Part shown: piece after piece, positions 41,666 through 51,893 of the stretch | How positions within the stretch are numbered: the stretch's first letter is position 1 | How the letters are laid out: every line of letters begins with the position of its first letter | Source: Jiangella sp. DSM 45060 | GTDB taxonomy: Bacteria > Actinomycetota > Actinomycetes > Jiangellales > Jiangellaceae | Reading direction: 5' to 3' | DNA length: 64,000 nucleotides | Assembly (NCBI RefSeq): GCF_900105175.1 | Contig: NZ_LT629771.1 | Coordinates: 3,534,001-3,598,000 of the forward strand | The notes under the pieces: generated by a model | The model's database searches: none | What the model was told of the DNA's origin: nothing | Seen by the model: only the letters and a program-made list of their open reading frames with translations | Position numbers and translations under genes: made by a program

Positions 41666-42466
41666 ATGCAGACCCTGACCTCGAAGGACGGCACCACCAT
41701 CGCGTACGAGACGACGGGCTCCGGCCCGGCCGTCATCGTCGTCAGCACGGTCGCCGAGGACCACACCGGCGTCGCCGGCATCGCGGCCGAGCTGGCCGAG
41801 CACTTCACCGTCGTCAACTTCGACCGCCGCGGCCGCGGCGGCAGCGGCGACCCGCAGCCGTACGACCCGGCCCGCGAGATCGACGACATCGAGGCGCTCA
41901 TCGACACCGTCGGCGGCCGGGCCGCGCTGGTCAGCGGCTCGGGTGGGTGCGTGCTCGCCCTCGACGCCGCCTCCGCGCTCGCCGACAAGGTCACCGGCCT
42001 GGGCCTGTTCGAGCCGCCGTTCATCGTCAGCGACATCCGCCCGCCGGCGCCCGCCGGCTACGTCGCGCACCAGGAGGCGCTGGTCGCGGCCGGGAAACGC
42101 AGCGAGGCGGTCGAGTACTTCATGACGCAGCTGCTGCTGATCCCCGCCGAATGGGTCGAGGGCATGAAGCAGGACCCGTCGTGGGACGCGATGGCCGCGC
42201 TCGCGCACACCTATGCCTACGACGGCCGCATCGTGGAGGGCACCCAGGACGGCACGCCGCTCCCCCGCGACCGCTGGTCCATCGAGGCGCCGGTCCTGGT
42301 GCAGGTCGGCGAGAACGGCGAGCCGTTCATGCACGAGGGCGCCCACGCGCTGGCCGGCGTGCTGCCCGCCGTCACCGTCGAGGTGCTGCCCGGCCTGGAC
42401 CACTCGGCGTTCTGGATGACGCCCGCACCCGTCGCCGCGTCCGTCCGCGCCTTCCTGACCCGCTGA
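41666..42466 (+). CDS. Alpha/beta hydrolase
   Basis: The 266-residue protein has an alpha/beta-hydrolase layout with NFDRRGRGGSGDPQPYDPAR, nucleophile elbow VSGSGGCVLAL and a late His in PGLDHSAFWMTP. A clear GAAAGGAA precedes the ATG. It is the third gene of the ArsR-SRPBCC unit. It resembles the hydrolase at 18489-19295 in length and motif order, so both may be paralogues. Substrate is unknown. Confidence 0.83.
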   Translation: MQTLTSKDGTTIAYETTGSGPAVIVVSTVAEDHTGVAGIAAELAEHFTVVNFDRRGRGGSGDPQPYDPAREIDDIEALIDTVGGRAALVSGSGGCVLALDAASALADKVTGLGLFEPPFIVSDIRPPAPAGYVAHQEALVAAGKRSEAVEYFMTQLLLIPAEWVEGMKQDPSWDAMAALAHTYAYDGRIVEGTQDGTPLPRDRWSIEAPVLVQVGENGEPFMHEGAHALAGVLPAVTVEVLPGLDHSAFWMTPAPVAASVRAFLTR

Positions 42467-42475
42467 TCGGACGAC

Positions 42476-42511
42476 GACGGCGGCGGCTCCCTGTCCGGGG
42501 CCGCCGCCGTC
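42476..42511. terminator. Bidirectional terminator
   Basis: GACGGCGGCGGC and GCCGCCGCCGTC form a perfect 12-bp stem with a 12-base loop between the convergent hydrolase and argG genes. Confidence 0.65.
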
Positions 42512-42523
42512 GAAGCTCGTGCG

Positions 42524-44388
<1,865 letters not shown>

Positions 44389-44955
44389 TCAGTCGTCGTC
44401 GGAGGCGGGGTCGGGCAGGGCGGGGTGCTCCGTCGGGTACAGGCCGGCCACGAAGCCGAACACGGTGTCGCCGGAGCGTGGGATGGTGCTGAACTCGCGG
44501 ACCAGCTCGAGCACCTTCTCCCAGAACTCCATCCCCCGCTCCCGCGGGATCCGGGCGTGCCGGTGGATGCTCATCATCACGTCGGCCTCGTACGCCGCCC
44601 GCGCCTCAGCGGCCGCCACGGAGAGGTCGTTCTCCCAGATGACGGGGTGGTCGATCTTCCCGATGCGGAACAGCCGGGCCGTGCGGCCGTAGTAGCGCTC
44701 GTCGATCGCCCGCACCCGCCGGGTCCGGACGACGCGGAGCATGCCGGCGTCGACGAGGACGCCGACGTGGTGGGCGACGGTGGATTTGGGACGCCCGACG
44801 GCGGCGGCCAGCTCCGTCACCGTCGCGGCGCGTTCGAGGACCAGATCGAGGATGGTCGATCGCAGCGGGTCGGACATCGCGCGCAGCTGCGCCGGCGCCG
44901 TGACGACGGCCTGGTCGTCCAGGTCGTAGTCGGGCATCGCGCGATCGATCGACAT
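44389..44955 (-). CDS. ArsR-like winged-helix regulator
   Basis: The 188-residue protein has an N-terminal winged helix (LRAMSDPLRSTILDLVLERA, then TVTELAAAVGRPKSTVAHHV) followed by a ~100-residue helical effector region with WENDLSVAAAEARAAYEADV. This extended form is common for regulators of hydrolases and transporters. It is divergent from the alpha/beta hydrolase operon. Confidence 0.84.
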   Translation of the reverse strand: MSIDRAMPDYDLDDQAVVTAPAQLRAMSDPLRSTILDLVLERAATVTELAAAVGRPKSTVAHHVGVLVDAGMLRVVRTRRVRAIDERYYGRTARLFRIGKIDHPVIWENDLSVAAAEARAAYEADVMMSIHRHARIPRERGMEFWEKVLELVREFSTIPRSGDTVFGFVAGLYPTEHPALPDPASDDD

Positions 44956-44970
44956 TTCCGGTCCGTTCCA

Positions 44971-44991
44971 CTACGTTGGATTGATCCGTAG
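44971..44991. promoter_or_regulatory. Operator candidate between ArsR-like gene and hydrolase operon
   Basis: CTACG ... CGTAG flank GGAT-TG-ATCC; the two inverted repeats are offset by about 1.5 bp. It lies 16 bases upstream of the ArsR-like start in the divergent promoter. Confidence 0.35.
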
Positions 44992-45019
44992 TTCTGGATC
45001 ATAACCCGAGAGGCGCACC

Positions 45020-45724
45020 ATGCACATCGTCCTGATCCCGGGCCTCTGGCTCGACGGGTCGTCGTGGGACCGGGTGATCCCCGTCCTCGAGCGGGCCGGC
45101 CACACGACGCACGCACTCACGCTGCCCGGACTGGAGTCCCGCGACGCCGACCGGTCCGCCGTCACGCTGCAGGACCACATCGACGCGGTGGTGGCGGCGG
45201 TCGACGCGGTGCCGGAGGACGAGGGGAAGGTGCTGGTCGTCGGGCACTCGATGGGCTCGGCGCTGGCGTACCTGGCCGCCGACGCCCGGCCGGACCGCGT
45301 CGCCCGCACCGTCTACATCGGCGGCTTCCCGGCCCGCGACGGCGAGCCGCTCGGGAACTTCGCCGCCGAGAACGGGGAGATCCCGCTGCCCAGCTGGGAG
45401 GACATCGGCGAGGACGACCTCAAGGACCTCGACGACGCCGCCCGGGCCGACTTCCGCGCCCGCGCCATCCCATCGCCGCAGCGGTTCACCACCGACCCGG
45501 TCCGGCTCACCGACGAGCGCCGCTACGACGTCCCGGTCACCGTCATCTGCCCGGAGTTCTCCGCGGCCCAGTTGCGCGCCTGGATCGACGCCGGCGAGCC
45601 GTCCGTCCAGGAGTTCACCAGGCTGCGCGACGTCGAGTACGTCGACCTGCCGACCGGGCACTGGCCGCAGTTCAGCCGTCCCGACGAGCTCGGCCGGGCC
45701 ATCGACGCGGCGGCGGCCAAGTGA
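45020..45724 (+). CDS. Alpha/beta hydrolase (EstC/methylesterase-like)
   Basis: The 234-residue protein has MHIVLIPGLWLDGSSWDRVI (oxyanion region), nucleophile elbow VVGHSMGSALAYL and a C-terminal His in LPTGHWPQFSRPDELG, matching small plant-methylesterase-like hydrolases. GAGAGGCG precedes the ATG. It is the first gene of a three-gene unit with DUF664 and VOC genes, divergent from an ArsR-like regulator. Substrate unknown. Confidence 0.87.
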   Translation: MHIVLIPGLWLDGSSWDRVIPVLERAGHTTHALTLPGLESRDADRSAVTLQDHIDAVVAAVDAVPEDEGKVLVVGHSMGSALAYLAADARPDRVARTVYIGGFPARDGEPLGNFAAENGEIPLPSWEDIGEDDLKDLDDAARADFRARAIPSPQRFTTDPVRLTDERRYDVPVTVICPEFSAAQLRAWIDAGEPSVQEFTRLRDVEYVDLPTGHWPQFSRPDELGRAIDAAAAK

Positions 45725-46260
45725 CCGACGTCGACGAGCACGGCCGCCCCGAGCCCCCGGTCGACGGTGACGAACTGCGCACGCTGACCGGCTTCCTCGA
45801 CTACCAGCGCGCCACCCTGGCGTGGAAGTGCCGCGGCCTCGACGCCGCCGGGCTGAACGCCACCGCGGCCGCGTCGACGATGACGCTCGGCGGGCTGCTC
45901 AAGCACCTCGCCTACGTCGAGGACGACTGGTTCACGTTCTGGCTGTTCGGCCGCGAGCGCAGCGCGCCGTGGGCCACCGTCGACTGGGCCGCCGACGACG
46001 ACTGGGACTGGCACTCCGCCGCCGACGACACGCCCGAGCAGTTGTTCGCGCTGTGGGAGGAATCGGTCCAGCGGTCCCGGGCGAACCTGGCCGAGGCGCT
46101 GGCCGACGGCGGGCTGAGCCGGCCCGCCGACCGCGCCTGGCGCGACGGCCGCGCGGCCAGCGTGCGCTGGATCCTGACGCACATGATCGAGGAGTACGCG
46201 CGGCACAACGGCCACGCCGACCTCATCCGCGAGTCCGTCGACGGCAGCACCGGGGAGTGA
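45721..46260 (+). CDS. DUF664/DinB-family protein
   Basis: The 179-residue four-helix protein has LDYQRATLAWKCRGLDAAGL and TLGGLLKHLAYVEDDWFTFW with a later ILTHMIEEYARHNGHADLIR; three His residues (in KHLAYVE, THMIEE, RHNGH) form the metal site of the DinB superfamily. DUF664 members may be thiol (mycothiol-type) transferases. GTG overlaps the hydrolase stop. Function is inferred from fold only. Confidence 0.84.
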   Translation: MTDVDEHGRPEPPVDGDELRTLTGFLDYQRATLAWKCRGLDAAGLNATAAASTMTLGGLLKHLAYVEDDWFTFWLFGRERSAPWATVDWAADDDWDWHSAADDTPEQLFALWEESVQRSRANLAEALADGGLSRPADRAWRDGRAASVRWILTHMIEEYARHNGHADLIRESVDGSTGE

Positions 46261-46262
46261 CC

Positions 46263-46925
46263 ATGCCCGAGCCGATCACCATTCGCGCCTTCCACGCCGA
46301 CGACCGCACCCACGACTGGCGGGTCGTCGGCGACGGCGCCACCGCGGTCTTCCGCACCGGCTCGTTCGCGGCCGGCGCCCGGCTCGTCGCGGCCATCGCG
46401 GCCGCGGCCGGCGCCGGGCCGCACCGTCCCGACGTCGACCTGCGGCACGACACCGTCGCCGTCCGGCTGCTCACCGAGACGCCCGGCTACATGGGCATGA
46501 CGACGGACGACGTCGAGCTGGCGGTCCGCATCTCCGAGCTGGCCCGCGACCAGGGCCTCGTCGCCGACCCGGCGCTGGTGCAGACCGTCCAGGTGACGAT
46601 CGACGCGCTGGTCTGCGCGGACGTCATGCCGTTCTGGGCGGCCGTGCTCGGCTACGAGCGGCGCGCCGACAGCCCGGACGAGGACCTCGTCGACCCCCGC
46701 TGGCGCGGCCCGTCCATCTGGTTCCAGGACATGGACGCGCCCCGCCCGCAGCGCAACCGCTTCCACCTCGACATCTGGGTGCCGCCGGAGCTGGCCGAGG
46801 CGCGCGTCGCGGCGGCGCTCGCGGCCGGCGGCCGGATGATCCGCGACGCGGGGCCGACGTGGTGGACGCTGGCCGACGCCGAGGGCAACGAGGCCGACGT
46901 GACCTGCGCGACCGGGCGGGACTGA
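46263..46925 (+). CDS. Fusion of degenerate pterin-carbinolamine dehydratase and VOC domain
   Basis: The 220-residue protein has an N-terminal ~100 residues like 4a-carbinolamine dehydratase (PCD), with RPDVDLRHDTVAVRLLTE and MTTDDVELAVRISELARDQG, and a C-terminal glyoxalase-6/VOC domain (VQVTIDALVCADVMPFWAAV, RFHLDIWVPPELAEARVAAA). The PCD catalytic His-His-Pro pair is reduced to a single His (GPHRPD), so the first domain may be a binding or dimer module rather than an enzyme. It ends a three-gene unit after DUF664, two bases after its stop. Confidence 0.78.
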   Translation: MPEPITIRAFHADDRTHDWRVVGDGATAVFRTGSFAAGARLVAAIAAAAGAGPHRPDVDLRHDTVAVRLLTETPGYMGMTTDDVELAVRISELARDQGLVADPALVQTVQVTIDALVCADVMPFWAAVLGYERRADSPDEDLVDPRWRGPSIWFQDMDAPRPQRNRFHLDIWVPPELAEARVAAALAAGGRMIRDAGPTWWTLADAEGNEADVTCATGRD

Positions 46926-46930
46926 CGGCG

Positions 46931-48604
46931 TCAGCGCTGCAGGTCGGCCGCCTCGTCCACGTCGTCGACGTCGTACACGGGGCCGGCGTCGCGGCGCGCC
47001 TGGGCTCGCAGTTGCGCCGTCCGCGGCTCCTCGTACTCGACGGTGACGCCGGGCCGGCCCGCCTCGACGAGGAACTCCGCCGCCGTCCGCACCGTGGCGC
47101 CGTCGGGCTGCCAGACGGTGTCGACCAGCCGCAGCGAGCTGAGCAGCCGCTCCGGCGTGACGTCGCAGACGACGTAGCCGCGCTGGTTGTCGAAGTACTT
47201 CCAGTGCGGGCTCTCCTCGGCGATCGGCCGGTACGTGTCCTGGAACGCGACGGGGTCGGAGTTGCCGCCGGACGAGATCGAAGTGCCGGTGATCTCGGCG
47301 CCGACGACCGGCGACGACGGGTCGTCGAAGTCGGGGTGCAGGTCGGCGACCCAGGTGCAGTGCCGGTCCCCCGTCAGCACGACCGGGTTGGTCACGGCGT
47401 CGCTGCCGAACAGCTCGAGCAGCCGGCGGCGCTGGACGCGGTAGCCGTCCCAGTTGTCGAGGTCGAACGTGTCGACCTCGCCGGCGGTGCGGTCGTTCTG
47501 CGCCCACATCACCTGGTTGGCCAGCAGGTTCCACCGCGTGCCGCCGTCGGTGAGCCCGTCGGTGAGCCAGCGCTCCTGCTCGTCGCCGGTCATCGTCAGC
47601 GGCGCCGTCTCGGCCTGCTCCAGCGTCGCCGGCTGGTCCGAGCGGTACTGCCGGGTGTCGACGACGTGCAGGTCGACGAGGTCGCCGAACCGCAGCCGCC
47701 GGTACAGCTGCAGGTCGAGGCCGCGCGGGCGGGAGCCGCGGCGTAGCGGCAGGTGCTCGTAGTACGCCTGGAACGCGGCCTGCCGGCGGGCCCGGAACGC
47801 CTCGGGCGTCTGGAGGTCGGGGTCCTGCGGGATCTCGTCGGCCCAGTTGTTGTCGACCTCGTGGTCGTCCCAGGTGACGATCCAGGGGAACGCGGCGTGG
47901 GCGGCCTGCAGGTTCGGGTCGGAGCGGTACTGGGCGTGCCGGTTGCGGTACTGGACGAGCGACAGCGGCTCGCCGCTGCCCTCGTGGGTGCGGACGGTGG
48001 TGGTGCGCGGCACGGATTCGTAGATGTAGTCGCCGAGGAACGCGACGAAGTCCACGTTCTCACCGGCCAAGTGGTGATAGGCGGTGAAGTAGCCGTCCTG
48101 CCAGTTCTGACAGCTGGCGAACGCGAACCGGACGGCGGCGACGGAGCCCGCGGGCGCCGTCCTCGTGCGGCCGACCGGCGAGACCTGACCGCCGGCGCGG
48201 AAGCGGTAGGCGTAGGTCGCGCCCGCGCGCAGGCCGTCGACCTCGGCGTGGACGCTGTGGCCGTGCTGCGGGAGCGCGACGGTGCGGCCGCGGCGGACGA
48301 CGCGGGCGAACGTGTCGTCCTCGGCGACCTCCCATTCGACGGGGAACGGACGGTCCGGCATGCCGCCGCCGTTCAGCGGGTCCGGCGCGAGCCGCGTCCA
48401 CAGGACGACGCCGCCGGGCAGCGGGTCGCCGGACGCGACGCCGAGCGAGAAGACGCCGTCCGGCAGCGCGCCACCGGTTCCGGGCGGCGCCGCCAGCGCG
48501 CCGTCGACGCGGATCAGGCTGGGGAAGGAGGCGGCCGCGACGCTCGCGCCGAGGCCGGTGACGAAGAGACGACGGGACAGGGGACGCTTCGGGGAGACAT
48601 CCAT
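46931..48604 (-). CDS. phoD: PhoD-family alkaline phosphatase/phosphodiesterase, Tat-secreted
   Basis: The 557-residue enzyme starts with a Tat signal (RPLSRRLFVTGLGASVAAAS), then a Fn3-like PhoD_N domain (~45-150) and the metallophosphatase domain with FASCQNWQDGYFTAYHHLA, VDFVAFLGDYIYESV, IVTWDDHEVDNNWA and VVLTGDRHCTWVADL, which supply the Fe/Ca ligands. It releases phosphate from phosphodiesters outside the cell. The ATG is at 48604. A series of four 11-base repeats upstream resembles PhoP PHO boxes. It converges with the VOC gene, with five bases between. Confidence 0.92.
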   Translation of the reverse strand: MDVSPKRPLSRRLFVTGLGASVAAASFPSLIRVDGALAAPPGTGGALPDGVFSLGVASGDPLPGGVVLWTRLAPDPLNGGGMPDRPFPVEWEVAEDDTFARVVRRGRTVALPQHGHSVHAEVDGLRAGATYAYRFRAGGQVSPVGRTRTAPAGSVAAVRFAFASCQNWQDGYFTAYHHLAGENVDFVAFLGDYIYESVPRTTTVRTHEGSGEPLSLVQYRNRHAQYRSDPNLQAAHAAFPWIVTWDDHEVDNNWADEIPQDPDLQTPEAFRARRQAAFQAYYEHLPLRRGSRPRGLDLQLYRRLRFGDLVDLHVVDTRQYRSDQPATLEQAETAPLTMTGDEQERWLTDGLTDGGTRWNLLANQVMWAQNDRTAGEVDTFDLDNWDGYRVQRRRLLELFGSDAVTNPVVLTGDRHCTWVADLHPDFDDPSSPVVGAEITGTSISSGGNSDPVAFQDTYRPIAEESPHWKYFDNQRGYVVCDVTPERLLSSLRLVDTVWQPDGATVRTAAEFLVEAGRPGVTVEYEEPRTAQLRAQARRDAGPVYDVDDVDEAADLQR

Positions 48605-48621
48605 GAGTTCACGCTTCCCGT

Positions 48622-48665
48622 GGGGGTTAACGGGGAGTATGACAGCAAGTGACGGTCCGCTGAAC
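48622..48665 (-). promoter_or_regulatory. PHO-box-like 11-base repeats upstream of phoD
   Basis: Reading the minus strand, GTTCAGCGGAC, CGTCACTTGCT, GTCATACTCCC and CGTTAACCCCC follow without gaps. The first two resemble the GTTCACC-N4 direct repeats bound by actinobacterial PhoP; the last two are weak. Confidence 0.35.
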
Positions 48666-48678
48666 GTCCGCGGCGAGG

Positions 48679-49902
48679 TCAGCCGGGCGTCGCGTCGAGT
48701 CCGTCCAGCAGCGGCCCGGCCAACTCGTCGGCCAGGGCCTCGCTCCGCTCCTGCAGCTCGCCGCCGCTCGGCCGGATGTGCTCCACTCCGCGCAGGACCA
48801 TCGCGACGTGCCACGGCGCGGTGGCGTCCGGTTCGCGAGCGCCGGCGAGGATCAGGACGGCCCGGGTCAGGCCGAGCACGAAAGCCGGATCCGGCACACG
48901 GCCGCAGATCAGCGTGACCAGGCCGTTCTTCGCCAACGTGACGATCAGCAGGTCGTTCTCGCCGAAGCGGCCGGCGTCGACGCCGTGGGTGAGCCGCACG
49001 GTGCCCCTGCGGGCCGACGAGCGGAGCGGGCCGAAACCGCGCCAATAGGCCGTCGCCCCCTGCGCCACGAGCAGCCGCTCGACCCGTTCCGCGAGCTCGG
49101 TGTGGTGCGGCAGCCGCGGCCGCCGACGCCATCGGACCGGACGAGCGATCAGGTACAGGTGGGCGTTGTTCCGACGGGCGTCGATCGGCACCGGGTCAGC
49201 CGCCACCAGTCCGACCACGTGGCCGGCCATTCGGTCGTCGTCCGGGTCGGCGGCGCCGTCGGCCCGGCGGCGGCGCACGACCTGCACGGCGAACAGGGCC
49301 GCCACGACCGGCGCCGCGAAGACGATGGGTGCAGGCCTCGGATAGGCCCGGACGGCGACGAACGCGACGATGCCGACCAGCACCAGCACCAGGCCCACGT
49401 CGACCCGTATGACGGGCACCAGCGCAGCCGCCGTCCACGACTGCAGTTCGAAGGCCGTGCGCACCGCGACGCCGGCGAGAAAAATGCTGAAGCCTCCTGC
49501 GATCAGAGCGAACGCGGCGTTCACGGGTACGGCGTACCGCGGGTGCGCCTCGGTCTCGATGACGTCGCCGGACGGCAACCGTAGCCGCAGCACGTCCGCG
49601 CCGGCCGAGACCGCCGTGACCCGCCGGCCGGCTATGAGCTCATCATCGTGGGCCTGCCGTCGGAGGGTGACCTCCAGGCGCGTGCCACTCGCGCGGCTCG
49701 GGTTCGAGGGTTCGATGACCAGCTGCCACGTTCTCAATCCGACCGCCCAATAGCCCACATCGGTACGGGAGTCGCCAACCTGCACCGTGTGCTCGGTCAA
49801 GCAGCCGTCGCCATCGCACAGCCGGGAGTCGGCGTCGACGGCCTTCGCAACGAAGATCGCACAGACGAGCAGCGCGAACAGAGCGCCGGTGAGCGCCGTC
49901 AT
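48679..49902 (-). CDS. Hypothetical membrane protein
   Basis: The 407-residue protein has an N-terminal helix (LTGALFALLVCAIFVAKAVD), a secreted-type domain of ~110 residues with two Cys (SRLCDGDGCLTEHTVQVG), two or three helices at ~135-215, and a soluble cytoplasmic C-terminal half. I do not recognise the family. An alternative GTG start seven codons upstream (49923) follows GGGGGA. It is 74 bp upstream of phoD on the same strand but likely separate from it, because the PHO-like repeats lie between. Confidence 0.6.
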   Translation of the reverse strand: MTALTGALFALLVCAIFVAKAVDADSRLCDGDGCLTEHTVQVGDSRTDVGYWAVGLRTWQLVIEPSNPSRASGTRLEVTLRRQAHDDELIAGRRVTAVSAGADVLRLRLPSGDVIETEAHPRYAVPVNAAFALIAGGFSIFLAGVAVRTAFELQSWTAAALVPVIRVDVGLVLVLVGIVAFVAVRAYPRPAPIVFAAPVVAALFAVQVVRRRRADGAADPDDDRMAGHVVGLVAADPVPIDARRNNAHLYLIARPVRWRRRPRLPHHTELAERVERLLVAQGATAYWRGFGPLRSSARRGTVRLTHGVDAGRFGENDLLIVTLAKNGLVTLICGRVPDPAFVLGLTRAVLILAGAREPDATAPWHVAMVLRGVEHIRPSGGELQERSEALADELAGPLLDGLDATPG

Positions 49903-50042
49903 GGGCCGACCGAGATTCCCCACGCGTCCCCCAGCTCGTCGCTCTGGCGCAGAGTATCGCCCAGCCCTCGGGGTCAGGGATCTCGTACCCGAGGACAGCG
50001 GTTCGGCACCACAGGTGGAGGCCCGGCACCGGCTCCGATTCC

Positions 50043-50048
50043 TAGCGT
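50043..50048 (+). promoter_or_regulatory. -10 element for vanX operon
   Basis: TAGCGT ends seven bases before the ATG at 50056; no ribosome site, so leaderless. Confidence 0.4.
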
Positions 50049-50055
50049 GCTGGTC

Positions 50056-50688
50056 ATGACGATCCTGCTGTCCGACCCGCGCGTCTCCGCGATCCCCGTC
50101 GAGGACGAGGGCGAGCCGCTGGTGGAGCTCACCGCACCGTTCGGCCCGGCCCGGGCGCGGGTGCGGGTCTCGCTCGCCCAGCGGCTGCTCCTCGCCCGCG
50201 ACCGCCTCCCCGACGGCATCGGGCTGCGGGTGGTCGAGGGGCATCGCAGCATCGCCGACCAGCGCGCGATCATCGCCCGGTACGCCGCCGAGGTGTCTGC
50301 GGCGCACCCCGGCATCGACCACGACCTCGCCGAGCTGGAACGTCTGACCAGCCGGTTCGTCTCCCCCGTCGCCGTCGCCCCGCACGTGGCAGGCGCGGCG
50401 GTCGACCTCACGCTGGTCGACCGCGACGGGCGCGAGCTGGACCTCGGCACGCCCATCGACGCCACGCCGGAGCAGAGCGACGGCGCCTGCTACTTCGCCG
50501 CGCGCGACATCTCCGCCAACGCCCGCGTCCACCGCGCCCTGCTGGCCGACGTCCTCGGGTCGGCCGGACTGGTCAACTACCCGACCGAGTGGTGGCACTG
50601 GAGCTACGGCGACCGCTACTGGGCCCTGACGACGGGCGCGCCGGCAGCGCTGTACGGCCCGATCGGCGCGCACCTGGTGGCCGCATGA
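50056..50688 (+). CDS. VanX-like D-Ala-D-Ala dipeptidase
   Basis: The 210-residue protein has all zinc and catalytic residues of the VanX family: R64 in EGHRS, H110 and D117 in PHVAGAAVD, E178 and H181 in TEWWHWSYGDRYW. It hydrolyses D-Ala-D-Ala dipeptide in the cytoplasm; in resistance clusters this prevents normal peptidoglycan precursor formation. There is no signal peptide. It is coupled by ATGA to the alanine racemase gene and leads the vanX-alr-ddl operon. A stand-alone D-Ala-D-Ala salvage role (as in DdpX) is also possible. Confidence 0.88.
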   Translation: MTILLSDPRVSAIPVEDEGEPLVELTAPFGPARARVRVSLAQRLLLARDRLPDGIGLRVVEGHRSIADQRAIIARYAAEVSAAHPGIDHDLAELERLTSRFVSPVAVAPHVAGAAVDLTLVDRDGRELDLGTPIDATPEQSDGACYFAARDISANARVHRALLADVLGSAGLVNYPTEWWHWSYGDRYWALTTGAPAALYGPIGAHLVAA

Positions 50689-51893
50689 GCGCCGCGACCA
50701 TCGACGCGCGCCCGCGGACCGCCGTGACCAGCCGCCCCACGCTCACCGCCGACCTCGCCGCCGTCGCCGCCAACACGCGGACGATCGCCGCCCACGCGCC
50801 GGGGTCGGCGCTGATGGCGGTGGTCAAGGCGGACGGGTTCGGGCACGGCGCCGCGGACGTGGCCCGGACGGCGCTCGCCGCGGGCGCGACGCGGCTCGGC
50901 GTCACCAGCGTCGACGAGGCGCTGGCGCTGCGCGCGGCCGGCATCACCGCGCCGATCCTCAGCTGGCTGAACCCGGTCGACGCCGACTTCGCCGCCGCCG
51001 TCGCCGCCGGGATCGACCTCGCCGTCCCCGGCCGCGCGCACCTGGACGCCGTCACGGCCGCCGCGCCTGGCGCCCGCGTCCACCTCCACCTCGACACCGG
51101 CCTGGCCCGCGACGGCGCGCCGCCGGCCGAGTGGGCCCGGCTGTGCAGTGCGGCCCGGCTCGCCGAGCAGCGCGGCCTGATCCGGGTCGACGGCGTCATG
51201 GGCCACCTGGCCTGCGCGGACGTCCCCGCCGACGCGTCGAACGCGACCGGCCGCACCCGGTTCGCCTGGGGCGTGGAGGTCGCCCGCGCGACCGGCCTGC
51301 GCCCCGTCCACCGGCACCTCGCCGCGACCGCCGCGACCCTCACCGACCCGCGCACCCACCACACGCTGGTCCGCGTCGGGGCGGGCCTGTTCGGCATCGA
51401 CCCGTCCGGGACGGTGCGCCTGCGGCCCGCGCTGACCCTGACCGCGCCGGTGGTGACCGTCCGCCGGGTCCGCGCCGGCACGCCGGTCGGCTATGGACAC
51501 GCGTGGACGGCGCCGGTCGCGACGCACCTGGGGCTGCTGCCGCTGGGGTACGCCGACGGGCTGCCGCGGGCCGCGTCCGGTCGGGCCGAGGTATTGGTCC
51601 GCGGCCGGCGCCGCCGCGTCGTCGGCCGGTTCTCGATGGACCAGGTCGTCGTCGACCTCGGCGACGACGACGTCGCGCCCGGCGAGATCGCCACGGTCTT
51701 CGGGCCCGGCGACGACGGCGAGCCGACGGCCGCGGAGTGGGCCGGCTGGGCCGGGACGATCGAGCACGAGATCGTCACCGGCATCGGCCCGCGGGTCGCC
51801 CGTCAGTCCCTTCGCAATGAGTACCTCTACGCATCGATGCCTAGAGGTACTCATTACAAGGCGACCGCACCCACCCTCCGGAGCGTCCGATGA
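50685..51893 (+). CDS. alr: Alanine racemase-like PLP enzyme
   Basis: The 402-residue protein has a fold-III alanine racemase pattern: PLP Lys48 in VVKADGFGHG, Tyr-type base in PVGYGHAWTA, and the phosphate/PLP surroundings HRHLAATAATLTDP and VRVGAGLFGID. Typical Alr ends near IVTGIGPRVAR; here about 30 more residues follow, read through a 40-bp palindrome (51816-51855). It makes D-alanine, or possibly D-serine as in VanT-type operons; the sequence does not settle which. It overlaps vanX and ddl by four bases each. Confidence 0.87.
   Translation: MSAATIDARPRTAVTSRPTLTADLAAVAANTRTIAAHAPGSALMAVVKADGFGHGAADVARTALAAGATRLGVTSVDEALALRAAGITAPILSWLNPVDADFAAAVAAGIDLAVPGRAHLDAVTAAAPGARVHLHLDTGLARDGAPPAEWARLCSAARLAEQRGLIRVDGVMGHLACADVPADASNATGRTRFAWGVEVARATGLRPVHRHLAATAATLTDPRTHHTLVRVGAGLFGIDPSGTVRLRPALTLTAPVVTVRRVRAGTPVGYGHAWTAPVATHLGLLPLGYADGLPRAASGRAEVLVRGRRRRVVGRFSMDQVVVDLGDDDVAPGEIATVFGPGDDGEPTAAEWAGWAGTIEHEIVTGIGPRVARQSLRNEYLYASMPRGTHYKATAPTLRSVR
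51816..51855. repeat. 40-bp near-perfect palindrome at the alr/ddl junction
   Basis: Arm AATGAGTACCTCTA (51816-51829), C, palindromic centre GCATCGATGC (51831-51840), C, then TAGAGGTACTCATT (51842-51855). Only one C-C pair breaks perfect symmetry. It lies inside the alr coding frame, 35 bases before the ddl start. Confidence 0.85.
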
